DNA of 6,246 bases, from positions 1-6,246 of the forward strand of contig JAHEEB010000271.1 in the NCBI GenBank assembly GCA_024640925.1. Reading direction: 5' to 3'. A model generated the notes under the pieces. The model was not told the DNA's origin, searched no databases, and saw only the letters and a list, made by a program, of their open reading frames with translations. Within the stretch, counting starts at the first letter, position 1, and every line of letters starts with the position of its first letter. Below are positions 1-6,246 of the stretch, one piece after another. Source of the DNA: Bacteroidota bacterium. Lineage in GTDB: Bacteria; Bacteroidota; Bacteroidia; Bacteroidales; UBA10428. The position numbers and the translations under genes are program-made.

Positions 1-963
1 TTCTTCAATGGTAAGCTTGTTTGTTTCCACATCTTTTTTATAAAAGGGAAACAATACCTGATCCAGGCGACCGGGACTCATAGCCATATTGATATTTTCT
101 GCATGTATTCCAACCTGGCACAACCAAAGGGAATTAACAGCTTCGCGGAAAGATCGTGCCGGTTTGGCAGGAACCTGGGCACAAACCTCTGCAATCTTTT
201 CAAGGTTTTGTTTATGAAATGGATCGGTTTCTTTGTCAGCCAGTCTTTTAGCTTCTTTCGACAGGTTGTTTGCATAATTAATTATTCCCTGGAGTGCAAC
301 CTGAACTGCCTGATAGAAAGCAAGCTGTTGAGCAATCTCTTTCCCATTTCCCTGGCTTAAAAGAGTTTTTTCTTTTTCCGAGGCTTCTGCTATAATGGGT
401 TCGAGACCTTCGGTAAGTGCACGGCTGTATGTAGGAACACAGTGTGAAATACACCCTGCTTTGCCACTTATATAGTATACAATTTTTTCTAATAATTGAA
501 GCGAAACCGGATTGTTAAACCTTTTCCGTGTTAATTCAAGTACTGTACTATCCATCCAGTAAGGGAAAATTTCAAAATTGCACTTTTCAAGATCTTCTTT
601 TGTGAGTTTCTGTGGATTTGTTCGCCTTTCACTTATCGTATCCAGTTCGGGCCATATGGCGAGCCCCATAAATTCAGGATACAAAGGTGCTCCAATTGGC
701 TTGGAAGTTGTGGAACCACCCAGCAGGTTATCGTCAAAGAACAAAACTTTTCGGTTGCTTAAATAATGATTAATCGCTTTAGCCCTTGCCAGTTCAGGAT
801 TTTCACCAAAGATTCTTTTGTTCTTGAAATAACTGGTTATCAGCTCTGCCCGCTCGATACAAACTTCCGTTTTGGAATTAAAATGCAATTGCCTTAATTT
901 TTTTATTAATGGCAGATCGTCAAGCGTATATTCCTGTAAGCGTATGTCTCCAAGTGGATTCAT
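1..963 (-). CDS. Glycyl radical enzyme (pyruvate formate-lyase superfamily), N-terminal 321 residues; 3' end off the window
   Basis: The minus frame is open from ATG at 963 to the window edge with no stop, giving 321 residues. The sequence reads as the PFL domain of glycyl radical enzymes. Key landmarks are an ER..L.T.Y segment (residues 38-45), a GSTTSKPIGAPLYPEF segment followed by WPELDT (83-109), a GCISHCVPTYSRAL.EGL loop (170-187), FYQAVQVALQGI (217-227), the VPAKPARSFREAV..LW helix (264-280) and the SPGRLDQVLFPFYKKD strand-helix (296-311). Family members are usually about 760-850 residues, so roughly 40% is present; the catalytic Cys and the radical Gly lie beyond position 1. Such enzymes abstract H from a substrate after activation by a radical-SAM partner, which is not visible here. 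The PGRLDQ motif is shared with hydroxyproline dehydratase-type members, but the rest does not support that assignment, so the substrate is unknown. ATG 963 is chosen because it leaves a normal-length N-terminus. The DUF6765 gene ends 29 bases upstream, suggesting one transcript. Confidence 0.9.
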   Translation of the reverse strand, partial: MNPLGDIRLQEYTLDDLPLIKKLRQLHFNSKTEVCIERAELITSYFKNKRIFGENPELARAKAINHYLSNRKVLFFDDNLLGGSTTSKPIGAPLYPEFMGLAIWPELDTISERRTNPQKLTKEDLEKCNFEIFPYWMDSTVLELTRKRFNNPVSLQLLEKIVYYISGKAGCISHCVPTYSRALTEGLEPIIAEASEKEKTLLSQGNGKEIAQQLAFYQAVQVALQGIINYANNLSKEAKRLADKETDPFHKQNLEKIAEVCAQVPAKPARSFREAVNSLWLCQVGIHAENINMAMSPGRLDQVLFPFYKKDVETNKLTIEE

Positions 964-990
964 GTTGTTCAAGGTTGATAATAGTTGATA
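964..990 (-). repeat. Three 10-bp-spaced heptamers immediately before the glycyl radical enzyme start
   Basis: The short junction between the two genes consists, in the direction of transcription, of TATCAAC, TAT, TATCAAC, CTT, GAACAAC, then the ATG. The first two heptamers (990-984 and 980-974) are identical and the third (970-964) shares five of seven bases, with an exact 10-base period. There is no Shine-Dalgarno sequence here. The repeat is a direct observation; any role in translation or protein binding is speculative, and slipped-strand duplication is an equally good explanation. Confidence 0.55.
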
Positions 991-992
991 TT

Positions 993-2081
993 TTATGCTG
1001 CGCAAATACCATATTTTGGTAATATATCGTGAAGTACTTCAAGGCGGTGTTTTTGTAATGCATCGTGGAAAAGTTTCCAGTCGCTGGTGAGAAAGCTTTT
1101 GTGATATACAAACAGGTCCTTTTTATGCTCTTTATAGCATTCCGTTCCAAGAGCAAGGTATTTCCATGAACCAATTCCTTTTGGAATATATCCAATCTTT
1201 TCTTTTCCACTTTCGGCAAAGGAAAATTCGCCATTAAAAATCGAATTTATCCATTTCTGATGGCGTATATCTCCATTTTCATCGGTAAATTCCCGAATAT
1301 TTTTGTTTATCTGATCCAAATCTTTAGAAGGAATCTTTTCAGTTACCATGTAATGTGGATTTTTCATTCGAAAACGAACCATTGCTTCAAACATGCTTTC
1401 GACTGCCTGGATAAATATTTCAGGATTTTTCCTGTAAATTTTTTGTCCGAGGCCATTTCTGTATTGCCATTCAAGATATGGAAGATCGGGATAAGTTATT
1501 GCTGCTCCATGTCCGAGGGGTAAAACCTTTCCTACAAAAAAACTTATGATCAAATTAAATATATCCTGTAAGCTTTTTTTTGGTTTTACAACTCCTTCTC
1601 CATCTAATTCACTCACTTCGTTAATTTCATGGCTTACACCGGCAAATCCCTGGTGAGAGAAAGCATCGGCAAATACATGCATAGTAATACCCAATCTGTG
1701 AAGGGCATATGGTTTCTCTGCATCGTTAATGCAAAGTGTAACCATATCGCGGGCAACAAAACTGTCTTGTGTGCAGACCAGTTTTTGAATAAATGTTCCT
1801 TCCGGATTCTGGTCGTGTATTTTTCCGCCATTACCTGGCAAAAAATGAAATGGGAGCCATACAAACCTGTTTGCCAGAGCCCTGAAATTTCGAGGGTCCA
1901 TCATTCTGTGGGCTGAACTGATTCTGCTATAAAAGGCTTTATTAGTGAACTGAATAAGCCCATCATTAATAGTATCGTCAACATAAGCTGCAGCATAGGC
2001 AACTTTTGAAGCCTCTTCGGCAGGAAAGCCAGCTAAACGCGCCAGGATATAAGTGACAGCATGATGAAAATCTATTTGCAT
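993..2081 (-). CDS. DUF6765-type protein, possible zinc-dependent hydrolase-like fold, 362 aa
   Basis: This is an intact 362-residue protein without a signal peptide or clear membrane helix (one moderately hydrophobic stretch lies near 173-190). The opening MQIDFHHAVTYILARLAGF, the YVDDTIND segment (33-40) and the ALHRLGITMHVFADAFSHQGFAG segment (126-148) match my recollection of the uncharacterised family DUF6765. Spaced His and Asp residues (H6, H7, D35, D36, H58, H128, H135, D139, H143, H151, H191) recall the all-helical zinc phospholipase C / S1-P1 nuclease fold, in which HxxxD and H..H sites bind three zinc ions. That comparison is inference from pattern only, and no substrate can be named. 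ATG 2081 is the natural start because the family motif begins at residue 3; an ATG at 2098 is out of frame. The gene ends 29 bases before the glycyl radical enzyme and begins 43 bases after the broken gene, all on the same strand, so an operon is likely. No Shine-Dalgarno is visible. Confidence 0.85.
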   Translation of the reverse strand: MQIDFHHAVTYILARLAGFPAEEASKVAYAAAYVDDTINDGLIQFTNKAFYSRISSAHRMMDPRNFRALANRFVWLPFHFLPGNGGKIHDQNPEGTFIQKLVCTQDSFVARDMVTLCINDAEKPYALHRLGITMHVFADAFSHQGFAGVSHEINEVSELDGEGVVKPKKSLQDIFNLIISFFVGKVLPLGHGAAITYPDLPYLEWQYRNGLGQKIYRKNPEIFIQAVESMFEAMVRFRMKNPHYMVTEKIPSKDLDQINKNIREFTDENGDIRHQKWINSIFNGEFSFAESGKEKIGYIPKGIGSWKYLALGTECYKEHKKDLFVYHKSFLTSDWKLFHDALQKHRLEVLHDILPKYGICAA

Positions 2082-2124
2082 TTTTGCTGAATTTTCATGG
2101 TTTAAAATTGATTCAACTTTTCTC

Positions 2125-2356
2125 TTATAATAATCCGGCCATTGCGTTTTCTATCCATTGGAATGAATACATTCCCATGCCGGCCATCCTATCTGCAGGA
2201 ACATCCACCTGGCACAAATCCACACGACAGGTATATATTAAATGGACCAAGCAGTTTGCTGGTGCACAAATCAGGTTCCTGTTGTAAGTATTTCTTTGAG
2301 AGTAAAGCAAATATCTGACCAATGGTAAATGCTGCAGATAAATCAACTTTTATCAT
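2125..2356 (-). pseudogene. Frameshifted remnant of a small membrane-like protein
   Basis: An ATG at 2356 opens a 55-codon frame (MIKVDLSAAFTIGQIFALL..., ending at a TAG at 2191-2189) that looks protein-like up to FVPGG. The sense then continues in a second frame from 2204 (MFLQIGWPAW) and in a third from 2172 (MYSFQWIENAMAGLL, stop TAA 2127-2125). Adding one base near 2205/2204 and one near 2173/2172 gives a continuous 77-residue sequence with a hydrophobic, aromatic-rich character (YLSCGFVPGG, IGWPAW, YSFQW). Two single-base losses 32 bases apart, each beside a short G or GA run, suggest decay or sequencing/assembly error. The restored product may be only the N-terminal part of a larger membrane protein. 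I do not recognise the family. The overlapping 73-codon frame from 2346 is not taken as a separate gene because its first half is not protein-like. It sits at the head of the DUF6765 / glycyl radical enzyme unit. Confidence 0.6.
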
Positions 2357-2388
2357 ACCTTTAGGTTTTTAAGATTTAGGTCTAATCG

Positions 2389-2414
2389 TCACAAAAATTA
2401 GTAAATGTTTGTGA
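2389..2414. promoter_or_regulatory. Operator-like palindrome TCACAAA-N12-TTTGTGA
   Basis: Perfect 7-base arms at 2389-2395 and 2408-2414 flank a 12-base AT-rich centre. The site lies 33-58 bases upstream of the ATG at 2356, where a regulator of the downstream unit would be expected to bind. The half-sites face the opposite way from the CRP/FNR consensus (TGTGA-N6-TCACA), so it is not a classical CRP site. The symmetry is observed; operator function is inferred and a transcript hairpin is also possible. Confidence 0.35.
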
Positions 2415-2427
2415 TTTAATCAGTATG

Positions 2428-2452
2428 AAAAAGTAGATTTTTCAAGAAATCT
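2428..2452 (-). terminator. Weak hairpin followed by a T-run, possible terminator
   Basis: In the direction of transcription AGATTT, a 6-base loop CTTGAA, and AAATCT are followed by ACTTTTT. The stem is only six pairs with one G-C pair, and it sits about 130 bases after the stop of the 940-residue gene. It is the only hairpin-plus-T-run I find in the spacer, but a stem this AT-rich would be a poor intrinsic terminator. Confidence 0.25.
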
Positions 2453-2481
2453 CATCAGGCTTTTCAAAAAGTATTCCGAGT

Positions 2482-2536
2482 CACAAAGCCTCAAAGTTCT
2501 TATTTTAAAGACATTAATCTTAGTAATACCTTTGTG
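2482..2536. repeat. Degenerate CACAAAG / CTTTGTG palindrome
   Basis: CACAAAG at 2482-2488 is matched by CTTTGTG at 2530-2536, with a further imperfect match just inside (CTCAAAG against CTTAGTA). The layout recalls the CACAAAG-type palindromic intergenic repeats common in Bacteroidota and some other environmental bacteria, here much eroded. That comparison is from memory. It could instead be a chance 7-base match in AT-rich DNA or part of the 3' untranslated region of the upstream gene. Confidence 0.35.
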
Positions 2537-2584
2537 TTTTAGAGAATTCGTCAAATCTTTAGAATATGCCAAAATAGAATTTAT

Positions 2585-5407
2585 CTACAATGCAACCTCT
2601 AAAAACAAAAACTGCATAGTATTCGAATTATCTGTGAGAAGGTGTGAAAACCTAATACCCATTTGAATAGGAATTGGTAGGGAAAAAATATATACCTCTG
2701 CATTCAGGTCGAAACCTACCGATTGATAATCTGTGAAAGTATATTTGTCGATGTTGGTTTCCCCATAGTCATAAAAGAGATTCCCTCTGATCCGGTTGCA
2801 ATAAAATACACGGCCGATCGAAAAGTCAGGATAGAATAGAGGCATAGAATAGATGGCAGTTGCTTTGATGAATTCGGTGTAAGGTTCAGATACGTATCCT
2901 CTTATGAATTCCAGTTTTTTCGATAACCAGTAAGCTCCATACGATTGTGTATAAGTATTGTTCTCATAGCCAAAAGCCATGCTGAGCGAGTGATTAGTTG
3001 AAATTCCGGGAAAGTAAAACTGAGAATTAAGAGAAAAACAACGCAGATTTCCCTGGTCGGTATTTAGGTTCAAATTATGGTACGTTGCTGAAATAACCTG
3101 ACCCCACCTTGGGTAATATTGTCTTTTACTCTGAAATTTTGTATTAGAAAACAGCAGGGTAAAATCGGGTCCGGATGCCCAGCTCCGATCAATCATCCAA
3201 TCGGGAACGGATTTGTTAAAATCAATTAGGGAATAGCTATATCCGCCATCGAGACTCAGGGTGGTGGTATAAACATTTCTGGAAAAATCAAATGGAAGTG
3301 TTAGCCCTATCCTGAAGAGGTTTTCGTCAAGCGAGAATAGCTTTTCAGTACTGTCCCATTGGGTAAAATAGTCATACTTACGACCGTTACTGTATTGAAA
3401 ATTGATAACAGGGAAAAGTCCGGCATAACTTAAACCAACATACTCCCTGGATGCCATATCAGCCGAAAAATATTCGACCCCTGCCTGTACAGAAAGAATA
3501 TTCAGTTTATCATTCGAAAAAGCCTTTAACCCAATTCCATTTCCAGTAATAGTATAGGGAGTCCAGCTGTGTATAAAAACAGAATGTTTAATTGGGCTGT
3601 AGTTTTCTATCTCAGGTTGAAAATCATTTTTAGTACCCTTAATCGAAAACAAACTATCCGGATTTTCCATTTCAACAAGGTATTGAAAATAATTATCTGC
3701 TGCAGTAGCATCAGTAACTCTGGCACTCCAGCGCGAAGGATCAATATTTATTTTCCCGGTTCTGAACCCGGCAGTTGAATATACTTCGAATAGCAGAGTA
3801 TCTCCTGAAAGTGAAGGATTGTATACACCATAAATATTGGTTAAAACTTGCTGAATTTTACCCGATGACATATCAATAGAAGCAATACCATCAATACCCT
3901 GGATGGGAGTTCCGTATAAAACATGATTTTTCCAAAATATACAGGAGCTTATTATTTCATTTGTATAGGGAATAATGTCTGTTATTTCTCCACTGGCAAC
4001 ATGGAGCTTTGAAATAGTCTTTTGGTTGTTGAAGCTTTGGATAAAAACAATATCTTCTTCATCATCGGACCATGAAGGCAAACTGGCAAAATGAAGCGGG
4101 GCAAGAGTAAATTCGTTAATGACTTTTCCGCTAGTCGTTTGAAGTAAAGCAATTTTGCACTGAAGATCGGAACCATATTTTATGGCAGTTATAAATTCAC
4201 CGGAAGCAGAAAGAGCAGGAGCAAAGTACTTACCATGCTTTGTTATCTGAACCTTTTTACCAGTTTTTACAGAGTACTTAACAATATCGGAATATGATCT
4301 TTCACCCCAGCGCACATCAGGAGAGTAAGTTGACCAAACAACCGAACTGCCATTACTATGTATTCTATCAACCGGGTTTATATCCAGAAGATTTTTCTCT
4401 TTAAAATTGTGAACTAGAACAAGAGAAGAAATATCATCAAAACCATGCTTAAGTACTAAAATTGAATCTGTTCCAACTGAAAAAGGATACAAATAGTTCG
4501 TATAAACATTGGTTTCAGGAACAGAAACGAATAAAAAAGTGTCAGCCTTGGTATTTTTTGCTTTAGCTGTCCATATTGAGTCATATTCGTTTAAAGCATT
4601 GTTATAGGTATGATTCAAGTTGTTTCGTGTATACTTTCGAAGGTTTCTTGAAAGGTTAAAAGGCCAAAACGAAAGATTTGTGGTGTTGTTTAATACCTTA
4701 TTCCAAGTCTGATCAGAATAGGTTTTTCTGATATAGGAAGTCATCAGGTAACCCAGGTGATAATGATCCGGGAAATTAACCTTATATGATCCTAAATAAG
4801 CCTCATTATAAGTATATCTAATATTTTCCAGTTCCAATGCTCTGATATTCCTGACAAATGATGGAAGTCTGCCTCTTCCTGATTGCGAAAGAGCAGTTTC
4901 TGTGCATACGGCATCACCCTCAAAAACCCATGATGGAATACTCAAATTCATACAAATGCTTTGTCCATAATCACCAAAAACTTTCCTGGCAAAATATGTA
5001 AACCCCTGGTTTAATTTGGCATATTGAACAGCATGGCGATATTCGTGAATAGAAAGAAGTTGAATCCAATCATTATTTCCAAGCAAATCGGCATCTTGCG
5101 GAGGAGTTGTATAAAAAACTATTTCCCTGGGAGCAAGACGAGTATATCCGTTTGATAAAGCAGACTGATTAAAAAGGAAAACAGAGATGGGCTTGGTATG
5201 CATTTCTAGAGAAGCATTAACAGGGAGCCAGGCATTTTCGAGTAATAATGCAGTTCTTTCACCTTCAGAGGTAATGGCTTCAGGAAAGACTACCTGGAAA
5301 TGGTCTGTCTTAATTTGTTTCCAGTTTAGTCCGGCAGGGTTTTGTGTTTGAGAAAACAAAATCAATCCCTGCCAGGTTATCAAAAAAAACAGAAATATTT
5401 TGCGCAT
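2585..5407 (-). CDS. Exported metallopeptidase / beta-propeller / outer-membrane barrel fusion protein, 940 aa
   Basis: A signal peptide (residues 1 to about 20, ending LILFSQ) starts the protein. Residues about 28-280 resemble a gluzincin (peptidase MA-like) domain: SIHEYRHAVQY carries the zinc-binding HExxH (H121, E122, H125), and SWVFEGDA supplies a plausible third ligand, E163. Residues about 290-600 look like TolB/WD40-type propeller blades, with repeated segments such as TYSPDVRWGE, YSVKTGKK, PSWSDDEEDIVF and IDMSSGKIQ. Residues about 605-940 alternate polar and aromatic residues like a beta-barrel; PRWGQVISATY (766-776), FIRGY (834-838) and GNLFYDYGETN (875-885) recall the BamA/Omp85 barrel, and the chain ends in a strand-like FLFLEVAL. 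All zinc ligands are present, so activity is plausible; the substrate is unknown. The product probably sits in the outer membrane with the peptidase and propeller in the periplasm or outside. ATG 5407 lies 5 bases after the stop of the upstream barrel gene, which implies cotranscription and perhaps translational coupling. Confidence 0.85.
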   Translation of the reverse strand: MRKIFLFFLITWQGLILFSQTQNPAGLNWKQIKTDHFQVVFPEAITSEGERTALLLENAWLPVNASLEMHTKPISVFLFNQSALSNGYTRLAPREIVFYTTPPQDADLLGNNDWIQLLSIHEYRHAVQYAKLNQGFTYFARKVFGDYGQSICMNLSIPSWVFEGDAVCTETALSQSGRGRLPSFVRNIRALELENIRYTYNEAYLGSYKVNFPDHYHLGYLMTSYIRKTYSDQTWNKVLNNTTNLSFWPFNLSRNLRKYTRNNLNHTYNNALNEYDSIWTAKAKNTKADTFLFVSVPETNVYTNYLYPFSVGTDSILVLKHGFDDISSLVLVHNFKEKNLLDINPVDRIHSNGSSVVWSTYSPDVRWGERSYSDIVKYSVKTGKKVQITKHGKYFAPALSASGEFITAIKYGSDLQCKIALLQTTSGKVINEFTLAPLHFASLPSWSDDEEDIVFIQSFNNQKTISKLHVASGEITDIIPYTNEIISSCIFWKNHVLYGTPIQGIDGIASIDMSSGKIQQVLTNIYGVYNPSLSGDTLLFEVYSTAGFRTGKINIDPSRWSARVTDATAADNYFQYLVEMENPDSLFSIKGTKNDFQPEIENYSPIKHSVFIHSWTPYTITGNGIGLKAFSNDKLNILSVQAGVEYFSADMASREYVGLSYAGLFPVINFQYSNGRKYDYFTQWDSTEKLFSLDENLFRIGLTLPFDFSRNVYTTTLSLDGGYSYSLIDFNKSVPDWMIDRSWASGPDFTLLFSNTKFQSKRQYYPRWGQVISATYHNLNLNTDQGNLRCFSLNSQFYFPGISTNHSLSMAFGYENNTYTQSYGAYWLSKKLEFIRGYVSEPYTEFIKATAIYSMPLFYPDFSIGRVFYCNRIRGNLFYDYGETNIDKYTFTDYQSVGFDLNAEVYIFSLPIPIQMGIRFSHLLTDNSNTMQFLFLEVAL

Positions 5408-5412
5408 TTATT

Positions 5413-6015
5413 TTAGTATAGACCAACAGAAAATCCAAGGCCTAACATTAAGCCTCCTGGTGCCATAAGATTCATTGATATTTTCGATGCATCTGATAAT
5501 GTAATGTTTTGGGTGAGAACATCCCAGGGCTCTTTTTCCAGGGGTATTGAATATCCCATCTCAAGGTGAAAACGGAAACGGTTACCTAATTTCCACTGAT
5601 ATCCTAAATTCAGATTGATGTTATTTGCAGGATTTAACCGTAACGATACATCCTGAGTTCCGCCAGGTTTATCTGTGTCCATTTTTATGGCGAGGCTGTC
5701 CAACCCGGTTGAGTGGGAATAACTTACTCCATAAAAAATTCCTTTGGGGTACGAACTGTAAAATCTGCCACCGATTGTATATTTTGCACCCCAGCCTCCC
5801 ATACCAATTGCGCCATTCAGGCATATATTTTTAACTATATTTACTTCCGCGGAAAGAGCAACCAACCCCTCATAGTTTAAACCTCCATCAATGCCTAAAG
5901 AGGCTTTATAAACTAATGGTTCCTGCATTGGTGCTGTTCCTGTTGTTGAACCCTCCTGGCAATATAAACCAAGAGCAACAAAAAGCAATATAACTGCAAT
6001 AAAGACTTTTTTCAT
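5413..6015 (-). CDS. Small exported beta-barrel-like outer membrane protein, 200 aa
   Basis: Residues 1 to about 20 form a signal peptide (MKKVFIAVILLFVALGLYCQ); the Cys is preceded by Tyr, so it is not a good lipobox and type I cleavage is more likely. The mature part is made of alternating strands separated by short turns, for example YKASLGIDGGLNYEG (36-50), GFSVGLY at the C-terminus, INLNLGYQWKLGNRFRFHLEMGYSIPL (133-159), and a Gly-rich MGGWGAKYTIGGRFY (72-86), ending in a terminal Tyr typical of outer-membrane barrels. Size suggests an 8-stranded barrel. I do not recognise a specific family and name no ligand. The stop is 5 bases from the start of the peptidase-propeller-barrel gene, so the two are probably made together. 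The polysaccharide deacetylase ends 59 bases upstream on the same strand; that gap shows no convincing promoter or terminator, so read-through is possible. Confidence 0.8.
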   Translation of the reverse strand: MKKVFIAVILLFVALGLYCQEGSTTGTAPMQEPLVYKASLGIDGGLNYEGLVALSAEVNIVKNICLNGAIGMGGWGAKYTIGGRFYSSYPKGIFYGVSYSHSTGLDSLAIKMDTDKPGGTQDVSLRLNPANNINLNLGYQWKLGNRFRFHLEMGYSIPLEKEPWDVLTQNITLSDASKISMNLMAPGGLMLGLGFSVGLY

Positions 6016-6074
6016 TTCAACAGATTTTAGGTTAAAATTAGAATGAAACTAAAAATAATGTTTTCACCAAATAA

Positions 6075-6246
6075 TTAAGCAGAATGATCCGTAATTTTTT
6101 CAAAAACGAACCCTTTTTTAGTAAAATATTCAAGAAAGTCTGGCAAAACGGATAACAATTTGTCAGCTGCTTTTGCTGAATCGTGAAATACTATGATGGA
6201 CCCACTTTTAGTACTTCTTATAACATTTCGCAGAATCATTTTGGTG
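6075..6246 (-). CDS. Polysaccharide deacetylase (NodB-type), C-terminal 56 residues; 5' end off the window
   Basis: The minus frame enters from the right edge and stops at TAA 6077-6075. The 56 visible residues contain ILRNVIRSTKSGSIIVFHDS (4-23), then an amphipathic helix KAADKLLSVLPDFLEYFTKKG and a final strand FVFEKIT. This is the usual end of NodB-homology carbohydrate esterases, in which the strand GxIIVxHD carries the His of the late active-site motif, followed by a helix and the last strand of the barrel. The catalytic Asp and metal-binding HxxxH motifs would lie beyond the window, so activity cannot be judged and the substrate (peptidoglycan, chitin-like or exopolysaccharide) is unknown. 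The C-terminus closes soon after the fold ends, so no extra domain follows. Confidence 0.8.
   Translation of the reverse strand, partial: TKMILRNVIRSTKSGSIIVFHDSAKAADKLLSVLPDFLEYFTKKGFVFEKITDHSA

Larger units (their letters stand above)
2357..2584. other. Gene-free spacer with several short inverted repeats
   Basis: I see no coding signal in this 228-base AT-rich stretch between the end of the large peptidase-barrel gene and the broken gene. It should hold the 3' end signal of the former and the promoter of the downstream unit. On the minus strand TAATTTTTG (2400-2392) resembles the Bacteroidota -7 element TAnnTTTG but has one base too many and no well-spaced -33 TTG, so no promoter is called. 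A further 7-bp inverted repeat (AGGCTTT at 2457-2463, AAAGCCT at 2485-2491, 21-base loop) has no T-run and is of unclear meaning. The stronger repeats are listed separately. Confidence 0.6.

Noticed and set aside
103..360. Plus-strand 85-codon frame
   Set aside because: It lies antisense within the glycyl radical enzyme, whose frame is clearly coding; the translation has no protein-like features.
920..1234. Minus-strand 104-codon frame across the DUF6765/glycyl radical enzyme junction
   Set aside because: It overlaps the 3' end of one well-supported gene and the 5' end of the other in a different frame and matches nothing recognisable.
2084..2287. Plus-strand 67-codon frame
   Set aside because: It is antisense to the broken gene, on the opposite strand from all supported genes, with no recognisable content.
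2125..2346. The 73-codon minus frame as an intact gene
   Set aside because: Only its last 15 or so residues look protein-like. Its first half is an off-frame reading of the clean frame starting at 2356, so it is better treated as part of one frameshifted gene.
2389..2414. CRP/FNR binding site
   Set aside because: The half-sites are inverted relative to TGTGA-N6-TCACA and the spacing is 12, not 6.
5625..5834. Plus-strand 69-codon frame
   Set aside because: It is antisense to the small barrel gene and looks like a shadow of its codon pattern.
6016..6074. Bacteroidota-type promoter before the small barrel gene
   Set aside because: TTTG and TATTTTTA on the minus strand are only about 10 bases apart and the second lacks the final G, so they do not fit the -33/-7 pattern.

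Overview
The window looks like a piece of a Bacteroidota (Bacteroidales/Marinilabiliales-like) chromosome, probably from an anaerobe. It is AT-rich, every supported gene lies on the minus strand, and no start codon has a convincing Shine-Dalgarno sequence. The two exported proteins have short signal peptides ending in Ser-Gln or Cys-Gln, and an oxygen-sensitive glycyl radical enzyme is encoded. This placement is inference from style, not from a marker gene.

Read in the direction of transcription (right to left), the layout is as follows. At 6246-6075 is the C-terminal end of a NodB-type polysaccharide deacetylase. At 6015-5413 is a small exported beta-barrel-like protein of 200 residues. Five bases later, at 5407-2585, comes a 940-residue exported protein. 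It appears to join a gluzincin-type metallopeptidase domain (HEYRH plus a downstream Glu), a TolB/WD40-like beta-propeller, and a C-terminal BamA/Omp85-like outer-membrane barrel. These last two genes form a tight pair that probably works at the outer membrane.

The stretch 2584-2357 holds no gene. It contains several short inverted repeats: a weak hairpin with a T-run, a perfect 7-bp operator-like palindrome, and a degenerate CACAAAG/CTTTGTG palindrome.

At 2356-2125 is a broken small gene. One frame starts cleanly and then stops, but two single-base corrections join three frames into one sensible 77-residue sequence. It seems to be a decayed or mis-assembled N-terminal part of a membrane-like protein.

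At 2081-993 is an intact 362-residue protein of the DUF6765 type, rich in His/Asp motifs that suggest a zinc-dependent hydrolase-like fold. After 29 bases, at 963-1, comes the N-terminal 321 residues of a glycyl radical enzyme (pyruvate formate-lyase superfamily) that runs off the left edge. The DUF6765 gene and the glycyl radical enzyme are probably cotranscribed, with the broken gene at the head of the same unit. The substrate of the enzyme cannot be assigned because its active-site Cys and C-terminal Gly loops lie outside the window.

No tRNA, rRNA, CRISPR array, transposase or integrase was seen.
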